A DNA stretch of 46,353 bases. It comes from Candidatus Poribacteria bacterium. GTDB lineage: Bacteria; Poribacteria; WGA-4E; UBA9662. Positions 36,111 through 45,074 of the stretch are shown one piece after another (the first letter of the stretch is position 1; every line of letters begins with the position of its first letter). Position numbers and translations under genes: made by a program. The stretch is taken from contig JASMLX010000043.1 in assembly GCA_030748495.1 (NCBI GenBank), positions 1 through 46,353 of the forward strand, read 5' to 3'. The notes below the pieces were generated by a model that saw nothing but the letters and a program-made list of their open reading frames with translations, made no database searches and had not been told where the DNA came from.

Positions 36111-36863
36111 TTATCCTTCAGAACTAGGCAACGCAGTGGATACCAGTTCCTGGATATCTGTCCGGTAGACCCAGGACTCCTGTCCAACATAGTGGATGGC
36201 AAAGGCACGGCGAAATCGATTAAACGAATGGTTAGCATAGGATCCGTGAATCGTCAAACCGGTAAAAAACACCCCACCACCGGCTGGAACAGACAGGCGT
36301 CGAACTTCCATTTGGTCCAGATTGTCCATTTCAAAAGAGTACAGTTCCTCCGACCACTCTTTCCCGTTGATATCGCGCATCCCGTATTCCTGTACCCAAC
36401 TGACATGCTCATCTGTATCTTGGTTGGGGTGCGTTGACAGTAAGCCGTCTTGATGGCTGTTTGGGACCACGCACAAGCCGCCGTTTTGCCCGTCGGTATC
36501 ATCTAGCGCCAGCCAACAGGCCATCAGTGTCTCGGGCTCGTTGCGAATGTAAAGCGAATCTTGGTGGATGGCAATTCCCGGATGCGGTGCCTCCAGCGCT
36601 TTAAGTGGTGGCTTTGGCAAATACATGGTTTGTACGATCATCGGTTGGCTCTCTAGCAGTTGAACCACGCAACCGGCAACCTTAGGATGATGAGCCAAGT
36701 GTGCCCACTGCGGGTCGACAACGTGGGTTCGCAAGCCCAATCGCTGCCTGTCCGGTTGTGCTTCGTGATGCAAAAAGGTTTCGATTTCTGCTGGGGTGAG
36801 CAGGTCTGGTACAACTAGATAGCCCGATTCCCGGTAAGATGTAACTTGGTCTGTCGATAGCAT
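36111..36863 (-). CDS. Phytanoyl-CoA dioxygenase (PhyH) family protein
   Basis: From ATG 36863 the protein has about 250 residues. The opening LSTDQVTSYRESGYLVVPDLLTPAEIE is the PhyH start. Iron ligands are His and Asp in IHQDSLYIRN and a distal His in TGLTIHGSYANHS. Arg in FNRFRRAFAIHYV would bind 2-oxoglutarate. ACWLALDDTDGQNGGLCVVPNSH is characteristic. TTG 36869 is an alternative start, but neither has a strong ribosome site. The gene begins seven bases after the isomerase stop and ends just before the HD gene, so the three are cotranscribed. It differs clearly from the family member at 2901. Its substrate is unknown. Confidence 0.85.
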   Translation of the reverse strand: MLSTDQVTSYRESGYLVVPDLLTPAEIETFLHHEAQPDRQRLGLRTHVVDPQWAHLAHHPKVAGCVVQLLESQPMIVQTMYLPKPPLKALEAPHPGIAIHQDSLYIRNEPETLMACWLALDDTDGQNGGLCVVPNSHQDGLLSTHPNQDTDEHVSWVQEYGMRDINGKEWSEELYSFEMDNLDQMEVRRLSVPAGGGVFFTGLTIHGSYANHSFNRFRRAFAIHYVGQESWVYRTDIQELVSTALPSSEG

Positions 36864-36869
36864 AGTCAA

Positions 36870-37652
36870 TTAGTCGCGTAGCAGATTGGTTGAATATTGA
36901 TAGGCCTGGTGAACATACTGAGGCAGATTTTGGTGGTCGACCACTTCGAGTTCTAAAGCCAATGCCCTCTGGTAACCAATGGCACGCAGTTCCTCGATCA
37001 AGCCGGGGAGATCTACTTCTCCTTCGCCGATCGGTACTGATTGCGCTCCCACCATATCCTTGAGATGGATGTTATAAATTTTATCAGCATACTGGCGGAT
37101 AATCGCCTTCCAATCTACACCTGCGGCGTGAAAATGACCGGTGTCGATGGTAATGCCAATTTGAGGTGAATCGATTTTGGTAAAAATGGTGTCGAAATCA
37201 GACGATTCTTGGAACTGTGACCTTAGATGGGGTTCAAGACCAATCTCAATCGGCAACCCTTTGATTAGATCACTCAACTTTTTCAAGCCAGCGATCGTCG
37301 GCACCAGGCCGTTTTCGGTTCGTTTACCCCCAGAAAAAACGACCAACGGACAATCCAGTTCAATGGCAGCCTCGACATTGAGCATCAAGTCATCAATCGC
37401 CTCTTCGGCTTCGATCACTGAATCGGTTGGAATACTAAATGCGTAGACCTCGGTAATATGGGTTAGCCCGGCAGCATTGGCACGTTCCAACAGATTGGGG
37501 ATATCTATCTGCTTGATGGCCTGCCGCGTCCAGGTTAGTGGACCAGCGAGCCCCCAATGGGTAAAACCCGCCCCGGGCGCATGCCGCAGCGTCTCTTCGA
37601 TTTCGTCTTTGCCCGGTTGTCGTAAGGCACAGGTTGTACAAGATAAAATCAT
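36870..37652 (-). CDS. Sugar phosphate isomerase/epimerase (AP-endonuclease 2 fold)
   Basis: The 260-residue protein is a xylose-isomerase-like TIM barrel. Metal ligands fit IGLEPHLRSQF (Glu), ITIDTGHFHAAG (Asp, His), NIHLKDM (His, Asp) and ALELEVVDHQ (final Glu). The start MILSCTTCALRQPGKDEIEETLRHAPGAGF is usual for the family, which isomerises or epimerises keto-sugars, inositol derivatives and related compounds. It is the first gene of the three-gene run with the dioxygenase and HD genes. Intergenic region 37653-37945 upstream should contain its promoter, facing away from the amidohydrolase. No signal peptide is present. Confidence 0.87.
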   Translation of the reverse strand: MILSCTTCALRQPGKDEIEETLRHAPGAGFTHWGLAGPLTWTRQAIKQIDIPNLLERANAAGLTHITEVYAFSIPTDSVIEAEEAIDDLMLNVEAAIELDCPLVVFSGGKRTENGLVPTIAGLKKLSDLIKGLPIEIGLEPHLRSQFQESSDFDTIFTKIDSPQIGITIDTGHFHAAGVDWKAIIRQYADKIYNIHLKDMVGAQSVPIGEGEVDLPGLIEELRAIGYQRALALELEVVDHQNLPQYVHQAYQYSTNLLRD

Positions 37653-37945
37653 ACGATAAAACTCCGCTTCACGGCATGATTATAAGGAGGTGATAGCCTA
37701 TTGTCAAGCAGTGGAGAAACAAGGACCTATTTTCTTCTACCTATATCGAATAAATTGGCCTATTTATGTCAGGATTTAATTACGTACGCTTACGCCTTCC
37801 GGAACGTAGGCATCCATGCAGGCCGAATCCGGATGCTCTTCATCCTTGCCCGAACTGACCGCTTAGGATATTCTAACGATATTTAATTCGAAATCTCAAC
37901 ATCATCGGAATAAGGCCGACCATTTGACTAGAAAGGATAAAAATA

Positions 37946-38704
37946 ATGATTGTCGATACCCACTGTCACACCGGCTTGGATAAGTACGAGCCGATTGAAT
38001 CGCTGCTTTTTCACCTGGATTCGTCAGGCGTAGACAAAGCGGTGCTCATCCAACACGCTGGCAATACAGATAATAGCTACCACCTCCAGTGTCTCAATAA
38101 CTATCCGGGCCGTTTTGCTTCCGCCATGATCGTGGCAGATAACGACGACGGCACACAGATCCGTTCTTGGGCTGAGCAGGGAATCCTGGGGATTCGTCTA
38201 AGGGCAGATTCACGCGCCGACACCGCCGATCCACTAGCACATTGGCGTGTTGCCGACGAACTGGGATTGATCGTCAGTGCCCCTTGTTCCCCGGAAATCT
38301 TGTTAGGAATGGCTTTCCAGGAGGTGCTGAGTACTTTTCCCGACCTACAGATTGTCTTGGAGCACCTGGCTGGCGCATCGCAACAGATGGAACCTCCTTA
38401 CACCGTGTTTCAATCGGTGCTGAAACTGGCAGAACACCCAACCCTGAGTATTAAGTTACCTGGCTTTGGGGAGTTTTGTCCTCTGCCCTACCCGTTTACC
38501 CAGGTCCGTCCTTTAGCGGAGATGGCGTTGGAAGCATTCGGACCAAAGCGAATGATGTGGGGCAGTGACTATCCACCGGTCAGCAGCAGAGAGGGTTACC
38601 GGCACTCACTGGAGTTTCCGCGTCAATACCTCTCCAGTCTAAGTCAAGGAGAACAGGACTGGATCTTTGGCCGAACGGCAGCATCTATTTGGCGGATGAT
38701 CTGA
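37946..38704 (+). CDS. Amidohydrolase family protein (PF04909-type)
   Basis: The 252-residue TIM-barrel metalloenzyme starts MIVDTHCHTGLDKYEPIE, where HxH binds metal. A histidine follows in LEHLAG. The catalytic Asp lies in MMWGSDYPPVSSREGY near the end. These features match the amidohydrolase-2 group, which includes lactonases and decarboxylases of aromatic or sugar acids. The final GRTAASIW replaces the usual GGNAxRLF. The start is supported by GAAAGGATAAAAATA before ATG. It stands apart, divergent from the isomerase gene, with a flagellin relic 93 bases downstream on the same strand. Possible partner of the neighbouring isomerase in carbohydrate catabolism, by position only. Confidence 0.87.
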   Translation: MIVDTHCHTGLDKYEPIESLLFHLDSSGVDKAVLIQHAGNTDNSYHLQCLNNYPGRFASAMIVADNDDGTQIRSWAEQGILGIRLRADSRADTADPLAHWRVADELGLIVSAPCSPEILLGMAFQEVLSTFPDLQIVLEHLAGASQQMEPPYTVFQSVLKLAEHPTLSIKLPGFGEFCPLPYPFTQVRPLAEMALEAFGPKRMMWGSDYPPVSSREGYRHSLEFPRQYLSSLSQGEQDWIFGRTAASIWRMI

Positions 38705-38796
38705 GTGCGAGAAACCTGTAAAATAAGGGGCTGGACGTAAAATCCCGGGCGACCCTGTTTCTCAAAGTCACGAGATCTCCGTCTATGGGTATGCCG

Positions 38797-39225
38797 CCGT
38801 TCGACCAAGGTGGATTGGGTAATGATACTTCAGACTTCACTTTACAAATCGAAGCCAACACTCGCTGACCATCGCACGAAATTTGGCATCGATTCCGTCA
38901 CTACTGAAAGCCTGCTATTAGCCGATATGGATGTGGATACCTTAAGCGATGCTCAAACTACTATCAACTCACTGGATGCTGCCACCAACTTTATCAACGA
39001 TCAGCGTCTCAACTCGGGTGCTGTCCGGAGCCGGTTGGATTTTGCCAACTCCAACCGGATGTGGCTATCCAGAACACTGAATCCTCACTATCTACAACCC
39101 GAGACGTCGATTTTGCTTTTGAAGCCAGTAACCTGGCCCACACGTAAATCATGACTCAGTCAGGTATGGCTATGCTGGCCCAAGCCAACCAAATCTCACA
39201 GAACACCCTGAGTTTGATTCAATAA
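38797..39225 (+). pseudogene. Flagellin C-terminal relic
   Basis: Plus-strand pieces match the C-terminal D1/D0 region of bacterial flagellin. They read FDQGGLGNDTSDFTLQIEANT, then in a second frame DVDTLSDAQTTINSLDAATNFINDQRLN and SGAVRSRLDFANSN, then ETSILLLKP. After a further frame change come ASNLAHT, TQSGMAMLAQANQISQNT and LSLIQ, followed by TAA 39223-39225. The last segment is the canonical flagellin end (normally AGxAMLAQANQLPQNVLSLL). The N-terminal half is absent, and at least two frameshifts and a stop interrupt the rest. It is a dead fragment with no ribosome site. No other flagellar gene is seen in the window. Confidence 0.85.
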
Positions 39226-39265
39226 GGGGAAAATAGAGGCACTACACTGTAATTATATGCTCGTT

Positions 39266-39297
39266 TGTCATTCGGAGCGCAGCGAAGAATCCAGGTT
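39266..39297. repeat. Dispersed repeat, copy 1
   Basis: TGTCATTCGGAGCGCAGCGA starts this copy and it ends AGAATCCAGGTT. A very similar 33-base copy lies at 39664-39696. It belongs to the widespread short intergenic repeat that, when translated, gives CHSERSEES-type strings. It is non-coding here, and the antisense frame at 39219-39509 is an artefact of it. Confidence 0.7.
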
Positions 39298-39663
39298 ACA
39301 GTAAAAGGTAATGTGTGACTTGCGTAGGGGCAAAGAAAATGGGATGGAACTTGGCAAGCCAGCAAAAATAGTTTTAGCTGCAGGAGTAGTTGTGAAAAAG
39401 GCGCGTGTTGCTCTGCCCAAATCGATTCAGATTGGATAATAATTTGGGCAAAGCTGTCAACATCGTGCCCAATGAAGTCCAATGGTAACAATCTGGTATG
39501 TGCCATCATAAAGCATGTCGCTATTTGCTTTACCCCTACGGTTAGATGAGGCCTCTTTCCTCAAAAGGGCGGTGACGGTTTCTAATGGTCAGAGGGGGTA
39601 GATCGGCAAATAACATCCCTGCATGAATACAGATCCTGTTCAGCATGACAAAATAGCTCACAC

Positions 39664-39696
39664 TGTCATTCGGAGTGTAAACGAAGAATCCAGGTT
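39664..39696. repeat. Dispersed repeat, copy 2
   Basis: TGTCATTCGGAGTGTAAACG begins this copy, which matches copy 1 at 39266 apart from a small substituted block (GCGCAGCG against TGTAAACG, one base longer). Both copies have the same orientation and lie about 400 bases apart in a gene-free stretch. Confidence 0.7.
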
Positions 39697-39697
39697 G

Positions 39698-40164
39698 TGG
39701 TAAAGAGGTAAAGCAGACAACCAGCCACTCAAATAGCAGAGGAAGGTCAAAATCTAGTTTTCTACAGCAGGTAGTCCATTGAGATTTGCTTTGCTCCTAC
39801 CGGGGAGTGGGTCGGCCACCCGATGTATAACCTCAGGGAAGTTATTGGAACAGGATCACATCTATCCCATCATCTATGGTAAACATGTTAGCAATGGCTT
39901 GAGCTACGTTTTTTATAAACAAGTCGCTGACATTATCACGGGCTACAAGGGTAATGCCACGAATAGTAAGTTTTTTTAAAGACGGGCAGTGGGATGTTTG
40001 CTGAATGGAATCAAGGGAGATACAAATCTTCTGGAACTTCTCCTATAGGCTGACTTTGAACATAATCACTAGATCTTTAGTGAAGTGTTCTAGTGACCCC
40101 ATCGTCACCATCAATGGACGATCAAATGCTTTGGGGAGTAGCCTCGGAAAACTTAGGCCCTATA
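39698..40164. other. Gene-free stretch, no clear function
   Basis: The gap runs from the flagellin relic (39226) to the kinase relic (40165) and contains the two repeat copies. The open frames at 39779-39979 (+) and 40093-40287 (+) have no family resemblance or good ribosome sites. No RNA gene is recognised. Confidence 0.4.
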
Positions 40165-40629
40165 TTTGCTAGATCGCATGTCAGACTTGATTTCATGGAA
40201 AATTACATCTGGATACTTCCCTTTAAATTGTTCTATTTGTTGTCTCATTCTCTGGTCAAATTGGAACATAATATTTTATTTCAATAATCTGAGGGTTAGT
40301 CCTTCAGGGCTATTGTCAGCCCTATCATCAATCTGAATAAACAAATATACCAAGGATAATTAAAATATAGGACCATATCCGCTCTAGACTATCTGATCTC
40401 TAATGAAGAAATGCAGTTGCCATCAATTATCCAACTATCCGAATCTACAATCGATTGTTGGATTTGCATAAGCTCTGTATTCTCGCTTTCCACCCAATTT
40501 GAAATAAAGAAGTATCGTATTTGTCGAGATGATATAAGCGATATTAATTTGAACATGAAGTTTGAGTGAGAAAAAGGTTTTTCCACCTCCTGGTCTACCA
40601 AAGGCCACGATCTTCTGAATACGATTCAT
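40165..40629 (-). pseudogene. Broken P-loop nucleotide kinase-like protein (topology modulation type)
   Basis: From ATG 40629 the minus strand gives MNRIQKIVAFGRPGGGKTFFSLKL, a P-loop where GRPGGGKT would bind phosphate. After a frameshift near 40560, a second frame reads FFISNWVESENTELMQIQQS and IVDSDSWIIDGNCISSLEIR. A TAG then interrupts it, and it resumes SRADMVLYFNYPWYICLFRL. This order (P-loop, WVE, WIIDGN, AD, FxYPRxLCLFR) matches the small adenylate-kinase-like FlaR/topology-modulation family. A further piece, FDQRMRQQIEQFKGKYPDVI, lies at about 40210-40270 in yet another frame. The middle segment and end are missing or degraded, so it is not functional. No ribosome site is visible. 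Confidence 0.65.
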
Positions 40630-40677
40630 CTAGTTTTTAAGATAAGGAAGAGTTTAATATATGATTTTTCGTTCCAT

Positions 40678-40719
40678 CTCCCCATCCATCTCTTGTTGAA
40701 AAAAGAGATGGATGGGGAG
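40678..40719 (+). terminator. 17-base perfect stem beside the ceramidase-like gene
   Basis: CTCCCCATCCATCTCTT at 40678-40694 pairs exactly with AAGAGATGGATGGGGAG at 40703-40719 around an eight-base loop. On the plus strand ATTTTTATC follows, as in an intrinsic terminator. It lies only four bases beyond the stop of the minus-strand ceramidase-like gene, for which it is probably also the 3' hairpin. On that strand an A-run precedes it and no U-run follows. Confidence 0.65.
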
Positions 40720-40723
40720 ATTT

Positions 40724-42046
40724 TTATCTAGTTGCTAATTGACCAAGAAGATGTTTTAAGCCTTTTTTGATCAACTCTTCCGATTGCGGAGATAACGGTA
40801 ACCTTGGTTGGTAGAGAAAAGCCGCTCCCATGGGCGATGTCTCATACCCTCCATCATCACCCAGATCATAATCTGCCTCCGTACCAACATAACACTCTAC
40901 TCCATTGGTGTAAGCCAGGACTATATTATCAGCAAAGGGCGAGATCTGGTTAATATAGTGGTGGTATTCTGCGAATATTTCATGTGCTAAACCCAGAACA
41001 CACAAATCTCCAATGCCAAATGCCCGAATTGGTAATCGAACCGATGGCAATTGGCTAGACTGACTGTAATGGAGTAACTGGGAGAAAGCCTGTCGCCTGT
41101 TAGCATCTTTCTCTTGTGCCAGCATCCTTTGGCACTCCTCCACTGAAGGTGGGTCCTGTAGTGGAAGTTCCAACTCCATGGATTTGATTTGAATGTTATC
41201 GACCGAGATCTCTTCTTCCATCCTCTTAAGTGACCGACAAACCGCCTGGCCCAAATCACGACCAGCGCCATTAGCTGCATCTATACCGCCACGTAGTGGA
41301 AATCCATTGATATTAGCGCTACAACCCTGGGCGAACATGTAGACTGTTTCGTCTCCTAGTTCACGTATTAAGGTCTCGACAGCAAAACCTGGATAATCAG
41401 CGCTAATCGAGGTGCATGCTCCATGAACAATCACTGGGTGAGCGGCATGGCTAAAAAGAATTGCCAGCGGTTTTCCTCCGGTCCGTTCAATCGATAAAAC
41501 GTCAACCCAAGGCAGTATTGCGCCATTTGGATTTGGAGCCATATTTATACTATGTCCGTCAAAAAATCGGCGATTAAATCCAACCTGAGTGGCTTCACGA
41601 CGATACCGTAAGCTTACCGGTTCGAGGTGTAAACTGGCCTGTTTCGTAACAACAGCCATCTTTTCTGGCAGGAAACGGTGAAAAGGTGTGTCCTTTTCTT
41701 TATCCCAAGGACCCCAGGGAATGGTAATGGGAGCACTATGAGTGTGACTGCAATTAATCATTATATTTTCAGTGGGAATGTGGGAGGATTCAGATACGGC
41801 TTGAATCAGAATATCGTTAAAGGCAAAATCGAAACCGAGACAGTCAAGAGTCAAGATAGCAATTTGATTTGTGCCATCCGATAAAACTAGAGCCCGAGCC
41901 CACAATTCATCGTTAACACCAGTACTGGGTTGCATTGGCCCGATCAGAAATGTCCCTTGGGCATCAGGTGTAATAGTTGTCTGGGCGACCCCAGCAAGTA
42001 GCTTATGCGGTGACGATTGAGGAATTTGATCTTTTTGCTTTTTCAT
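40724..42046 (-). CDS. Neutral/alkaline ceramidase-like protein
   Basis: The 440-residue protein matches the N-terminal domain of neutral/alkaline non-lysosomal ceramidases, a family that cleaves or binds lipid-like or sugar substrates at a zinc site. Motifs are AGVAQTTITP at the start, LTLDCLGFD, INCSHTHSAP (zinc histidines), ILFSHAAHPVIVHG and MFAQGCSANING. Later GYETSPMGAAFLYQPRLPL is also typical. It lacks a signal peptide (MKKQKDQIPQ start) and is shorter than true ceramidases, so the C-terminal domain is absent. Related short proteins occur in Planctomycetes and Poribacteria with unknown substrates. No strong ribosome site precedes ATG. It stands alone and is intact. Confidence 0.85.
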   Translation of the reverse strand: MKKQKDQIPQSSPHKLLAGVAQTTITPDAQGTFLIGPMQPSTGVNDELWARALVLSDGTNQIAILTLDCLGFDFAFNDILIQAVSESSHIPTENIMINCSHTHSAPITIPWGPWDKEKDTPFHRFLPEKMAVVTKQASLHLEPVSLRYRREATQVGFNRRFFDGHSINMAPNPNGAILPWVDVLSIERTGGKPLAILFSHAAHPVIVHGACTSISADYPGFAVETLIRELGDETVYMFAQGCSANINGFPLRGGIDAANGAGRDLGQAVCRSLKRMEEEISVDNIQIKSMELELPLQDPPSVEECQRMLAQEKDANRRQAFSQLLHYSQSSQLPSVRLPIRAFGIGDLCVLGLAHEIFAEYHHYINQISPFADNIVLAYTNGVECYVGTEADYDLGDDGGYETSPMGAAFLYQPRLPLSPQSEELIKKGLKHLLGQLATR

Positions 42047-42137
42047 AATTAAAGAGGATTCTGGAACCTGATCTATGTCTGGATGGGTCTTTCTAATCCC
42101 ATCGTTTTGCAGTTAAATAATCAACCTGTTTAAGGTC

Positions 42138-42147
42138 GTTAGCTAAC
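42138..42147. promoter_or_regulatory. Palindrome upstream of the ceramidase-like gene
   Basis: GTTAGCTAAC is a perfect ten-base palindrome 92 bases upstream of the minus-strand start at 42046. TTAGCTAAC also occurs in the valS leader at 35400, and related TTAACYAACT arms flank the LamG gene. It could bind a regulator. The gap 42047-42286 contains no other notable signal. Confidence 0.3.
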
Positions 42148-42286
42148 TAAAAAGATTTAAAAAACAGCTCTGGTTTGTAAAACCGGAAACCAAAAGCCCC
42201 AGATTGACTGACCTGAAAGGCTTTTCATTCCGAGAATTAGACTGAAGGGGATCTCCCTCGTGCCGCGGCACCTTATATCCCTCGCC

Positions 42287-43570
42287 TTAATTTGTCATTT
42301 GCCTAAAGCAATATAGATCCGTTGTAGACCTCACTATTAATTTATCTTCAGAAACTGCTGGCGAGGCGACAAAACTTGTTTCAAACTTATTTGTGACTAA
42401 TTTTTTGAACTTTCCGCCTGATGAAATCACCGATATTCTACCCTCTTTACTAAAAAAATATATCCTTCCTGCTTGGTAAATGGGCGAGGCCCAATGGTTT
42501 CCCTTTATTCTTCCTTTCCATCTATTTTTTCCACTACTTAAATCCAAGCAGGAGACAACACCACCTTCATTGGTAAAATAAATCAAATCATTCACGATCA
42601 GTGGTGATGAGATATCTGGAACTCCCTTTCTACTTTCCCATACAATCCCCGTGTCTGTGATATTGCCTTTACCTGATGGGTCAACAGCCAGCAAATGTTT
42701 CGATGTTCCTGTGGTCAGCAAAACTAGGCCGTTTTTGTAGATTGGACGGCTGGCTACATTCATACCAACTTTTGGATGTCGAATCCGCCACAGTTCATCT
42801 CCTGTTTTCGGCTCATAGGCAATCGTATAATCAGCCGAGGGGGCAATTAATTGCTTTGTTCCCAGATGTTCAATGACTGTAGGGGTAGAGAATGATTTAG
42901 CCGTCATTCCTGTTTGACTGGTTTGCCATGACCGATCATACTTTAACCATCTTGTCTCCCCAGTGTATTTGTCTAGAGCAACTATAAATTGCTTATCCAC
43001 CCCATCATAGATTAAGAAGAGTAAGTCACCATCAAGAATCGGAGATGAACCAGGTCGAACTTCGTGAAAACAGTTCAGGTCTTGGCGTTGCCACATTTTC
43101 TGTCCCGTTTCAGTGTTCAAACAGGCTGTTCCATAGGTGCCAAAATGCACATACACTCGATCTTCTTCTATAATAGGTGTAGGTGAAGCATGGCTATTGG
43201 GCTGTTTGGATTGTAACTCTGATTCCTTAACTACAAAGACTTCTATATCATGAAGAATTTGTCCACTTTTCAAGTCGACACAGACAGCAAATAGCTTTCG
43301 TTCATCGAAGGAGGCAGTAGTCAACCAAATTTGATTCCCCCAAATGACGGGAGAAGAATAACCTTCACCGTGTATTGGTGTCTTCCAACCAAGGTTACGG
43401 GTTTCGCTAAATTCGATTGGTAGGCCTGTACCCATAACCAGGCCATCCCCATTTGGGCCCCGAAATTGGTTCCAATATTTGAAATTAGCCCTGTCCATTT
43501 CTGTTTCTTTTTGGGCATAAGCAAAAACCAGCCAAACAAACAATATCAAAAACCAAACTAACCTCTTCAT
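42287..43570 (-). CDS. Secreted PQQ-like beta-propeller repeat protein
   Basis: The 427-residue protein starts MKRLVWFLILFVWLVFAYAQ, a signal peptide, followed by WNQFRGPNGDG, the signature of exported outer-membrane BamB/PQQ-like propellers of Planctomycetes-type genomes. Blade units recur as ETGQKMWQRQ, YTGETRWLKY, KTGDELWRIR and SSGKNRWKGR, each ending with W, as in PQQ repeats. They form a seven- or eight-bladed propeller. No PQQ-dehydrogenase catalytic residues are evident, so the role is probably scaffolding or ligand binding rather than catalysis. GAGAAG precedes ATG. It is intact and secreted or periplasmic. It does not carry the TTWxxLK tail. Confidence 0.85.
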   Translation of the reverse strand: MKRLVWFLILFVWLVFAYAQKETEMDRANFKYWNQFRGPNGDGLVMGTGLPIEFSETRNLGWKTPIHGEGYSSPVIWGNQIWLTTASFDERKLFAVCVDLKSGQILHDIEVFVVKESELQSKQPNSHASPTPIIEEDRVYVHFGTYGTACLNTETGQKMWQRQDLNCFHEVRPGSSPILDGDLLFLIYDGVDKQFIVALDKYTGETRWLKYDRSWQTSQTGMTAKSFSTPTVIEHLGTKQLIAPSADYTIAYEPKTGDELWRIRHPKVGMNVASRPIYKNGLVLLTTGTSKHLLAVDPSGKGNITDTGIVWESRKGVPDISSPLIVNDLIYFTNEGGVVSCLDLSSGKNRWKGRIKGNHWASPIYQAGRIYFFSKEGRISVISSGGKFKKLVTNKFETSFVASPAVSEDKLIVRSTTDLYCFRQMTN

Positions 43571-43717
43571 GTTCTTCTCTATTATTTACTCCATTAACAT
43601 TGGTAAAGTCACCATCATTGCCTTCTGTGCGCTGGTATCGGAGGAATATTTCGTATCCTTAGCCGTATTACCCATCTTCGATTAGGGCTTAGTCTCGATT
43701 TGTGTCCACTATATTTA

Positions 43718-44185
43718 TTAATCTTCTCTAGCCCAATTTCCCCAGCCCCTTAGATACCTGGGTAGTGATAATTGCCCTTCATCTAACATATCTAGCTCTT
43801 TAAAAATCTGTCGGGCTAAATCTTTGTCCGCAATATTTGAGTTGTCTACAAACTCCTTTTCTGTTACTACGCCGTCTCCATTTTCATCCATTCTATTGAA
43901 TATTTCTTTGGCCTCATCGGTGATGGTTCTGTTCTCTACATATTCTTCTTCTGTTATTACTCCATCACCATTTCTATCGGTGGCATTGAATATGCCTCGG
44001 ATTTTAACCGGATCGTTGAACCTTGACCGTTCAAAATAATCTTGCAAACTAACTTTGCCATCTCCATCAGCATCAAGTCTTTTAAAAATTTGTTTGTATT
44101 GACTTGTTTGCTCTGCGGTAGCTGCATTTCGGCCTTTGGCACCTAATAATTGCAAGAAATACTGGTGGTTATAATTATTTTGCAT
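43718..44185 (-). CDS. EF-hand calcium-binding protein
   Basis: The 155-residue protein has three canonical EF-hand loops: 38-49 (DADGDGKVSLQD), 70-81 (DRNGDGVITEEE) and 100-111 (DENGDGVVTEKE). A fourth, degenerate loop near 132 (DMLDEGQLSLPR) has lost several ligands. In the first loop the last ligand is Asp instead of Glu, which usually favours Mg or weaker Ca binding. There is no signal peptide, although many bacterial EF-hand proteins of this kind are exported, so the location is unclear. It lies 147 bases upstream of the PQQ-like gene on the same strand and may be cotranscribed. A calcium-sensing or structural role is inferred. Confidence 0.85.
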   Translation of the reverse strand: MQNNYNHQYFLQLLGAKGRNAATAEQTSQYKQIFKRLDADGDGKVSLQDYFERSRFNDPVKIRGIFNATDRNGDGVITEEEYVENRTITDEAKEIFNRMDENGDGVVTEKEFVDNSNIADKDLARQIFKELDMLDEGQLSLPRYLRGWGNWARED

Positions 44186-44211
44186 TTGCTTTCACTTCTC
44201 ATCTGCTAAAG

Positions 44212-44740
44212 CTAGTGTTTGATGATAATCCTGGTCTTCATTTTGCCCCCAACCACAATTAAAAAACCGTGATCTCCTCCTTCAAAAGGATGAAGGGCAC
44301 AACCATTGCCCGCCTGTTTCATTAATTCGGTAAACCTTTCCACTGTGGCAAAAGTGAGAGTGTCATCTGCCGTACCATGAAAAATTATACATGGCGGATA
44401 GCCTGGGCTAACATGATGGGCAGCGGATAGTTCCTTGGGTGGTACTCCCACTTACTCTTTCATTTTTTCACGATTCCAAGAACTTGATCCCCCCATCAAT
44501 AGGGGCTAAAATAGCAGGCCGGGTTAAAGAGGATGACAACACCTCTTCCTCTAGATCTTTTATGGTGCCGAAATAAGACGTCAGGTGCCTGCCAACTGAG
44601 CCACCACTAGCTGCAATCCTATCAGGATACCTACACAACGCATAGCGTCCCTGGCATCTTCCACGCAATGCATAGCTTTGGTTTTCGATTTAATTCCACA
44701 TCCTAAACCTCTTTATGAAGAGGTATTTCCGCATTTGGAA
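44212..44740 (-). pseudogene. Broken alpha/beta hydrolase (BD-FAE/esterase-like)
   Basis: Minus-strand pieces give GLGCGIKSKTKAMHCVEDARDAMRC near 44655-44735. A frameshift is followed by PDRIAASGGSVGRHLTSYFG, with the nucleophile motif GGSVG, and then EVLSSSLTRPAILAP. Another frameshift leads to SPGYPPCIIFHGTADDTLTF and HPFEGGDHGFLIV, with catalytic Asp and His. The N-terminal HGG oxyanion part is missing. Two or more frame changes and an internal stop make it non-functional. A related hydrolase relic lies at 45665 on the opposite strand, with an IS5 relic between them. Confidence 0.75.
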
Positions 44741-45074
44741 GTTGAGGCAGATAGGACTGTTGAGCATTCAACACCGAACTTAAAACTCAAGATATTGAGG
44801 CAAATGATATCTTCATGGATCGAATTTAAACCCCTTATTTCTGGCCATAGAATAACTGAGAAAAATCATAAAAAACAGAGGGAAACAAAAAAGTCATCTA
44901 AAATAGCGTGACCTGAGAGCCTTTTAATGTAACCGAATTAAGCTGGATACTACTTCAGGATCACCATTGTGCGGAGTCGACTGCAGTCTTCCGCCTGAGG
45001 CTTCAGGCATACTTGTAAGCGGTAGAAATCAACACCACTGGACACCGATTCACCTGATGCATTGCGCCTATCCC
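44741..45074. other. Gap between hydrolase and IS5 relics
   Basis: The plus-strand open frame at 44678-44911 has no family resemblance and overlaps the hydrolase relic, so it is not called. The part after 44920 may hold the ruined N-terminal half of the IS5 transposase, but no reliable pieces were read. Confidence 0.4.

Noticed and set aside
39219..39509. Minus-strand 96-residue open frame
   Set aside because: It contains the dispersed repeat in antisense and is not a known protein.
39266..39696. CRISPR-like array
   Set aside because: There are only two imperfect repeats about 400 bases apart and no cas genes.
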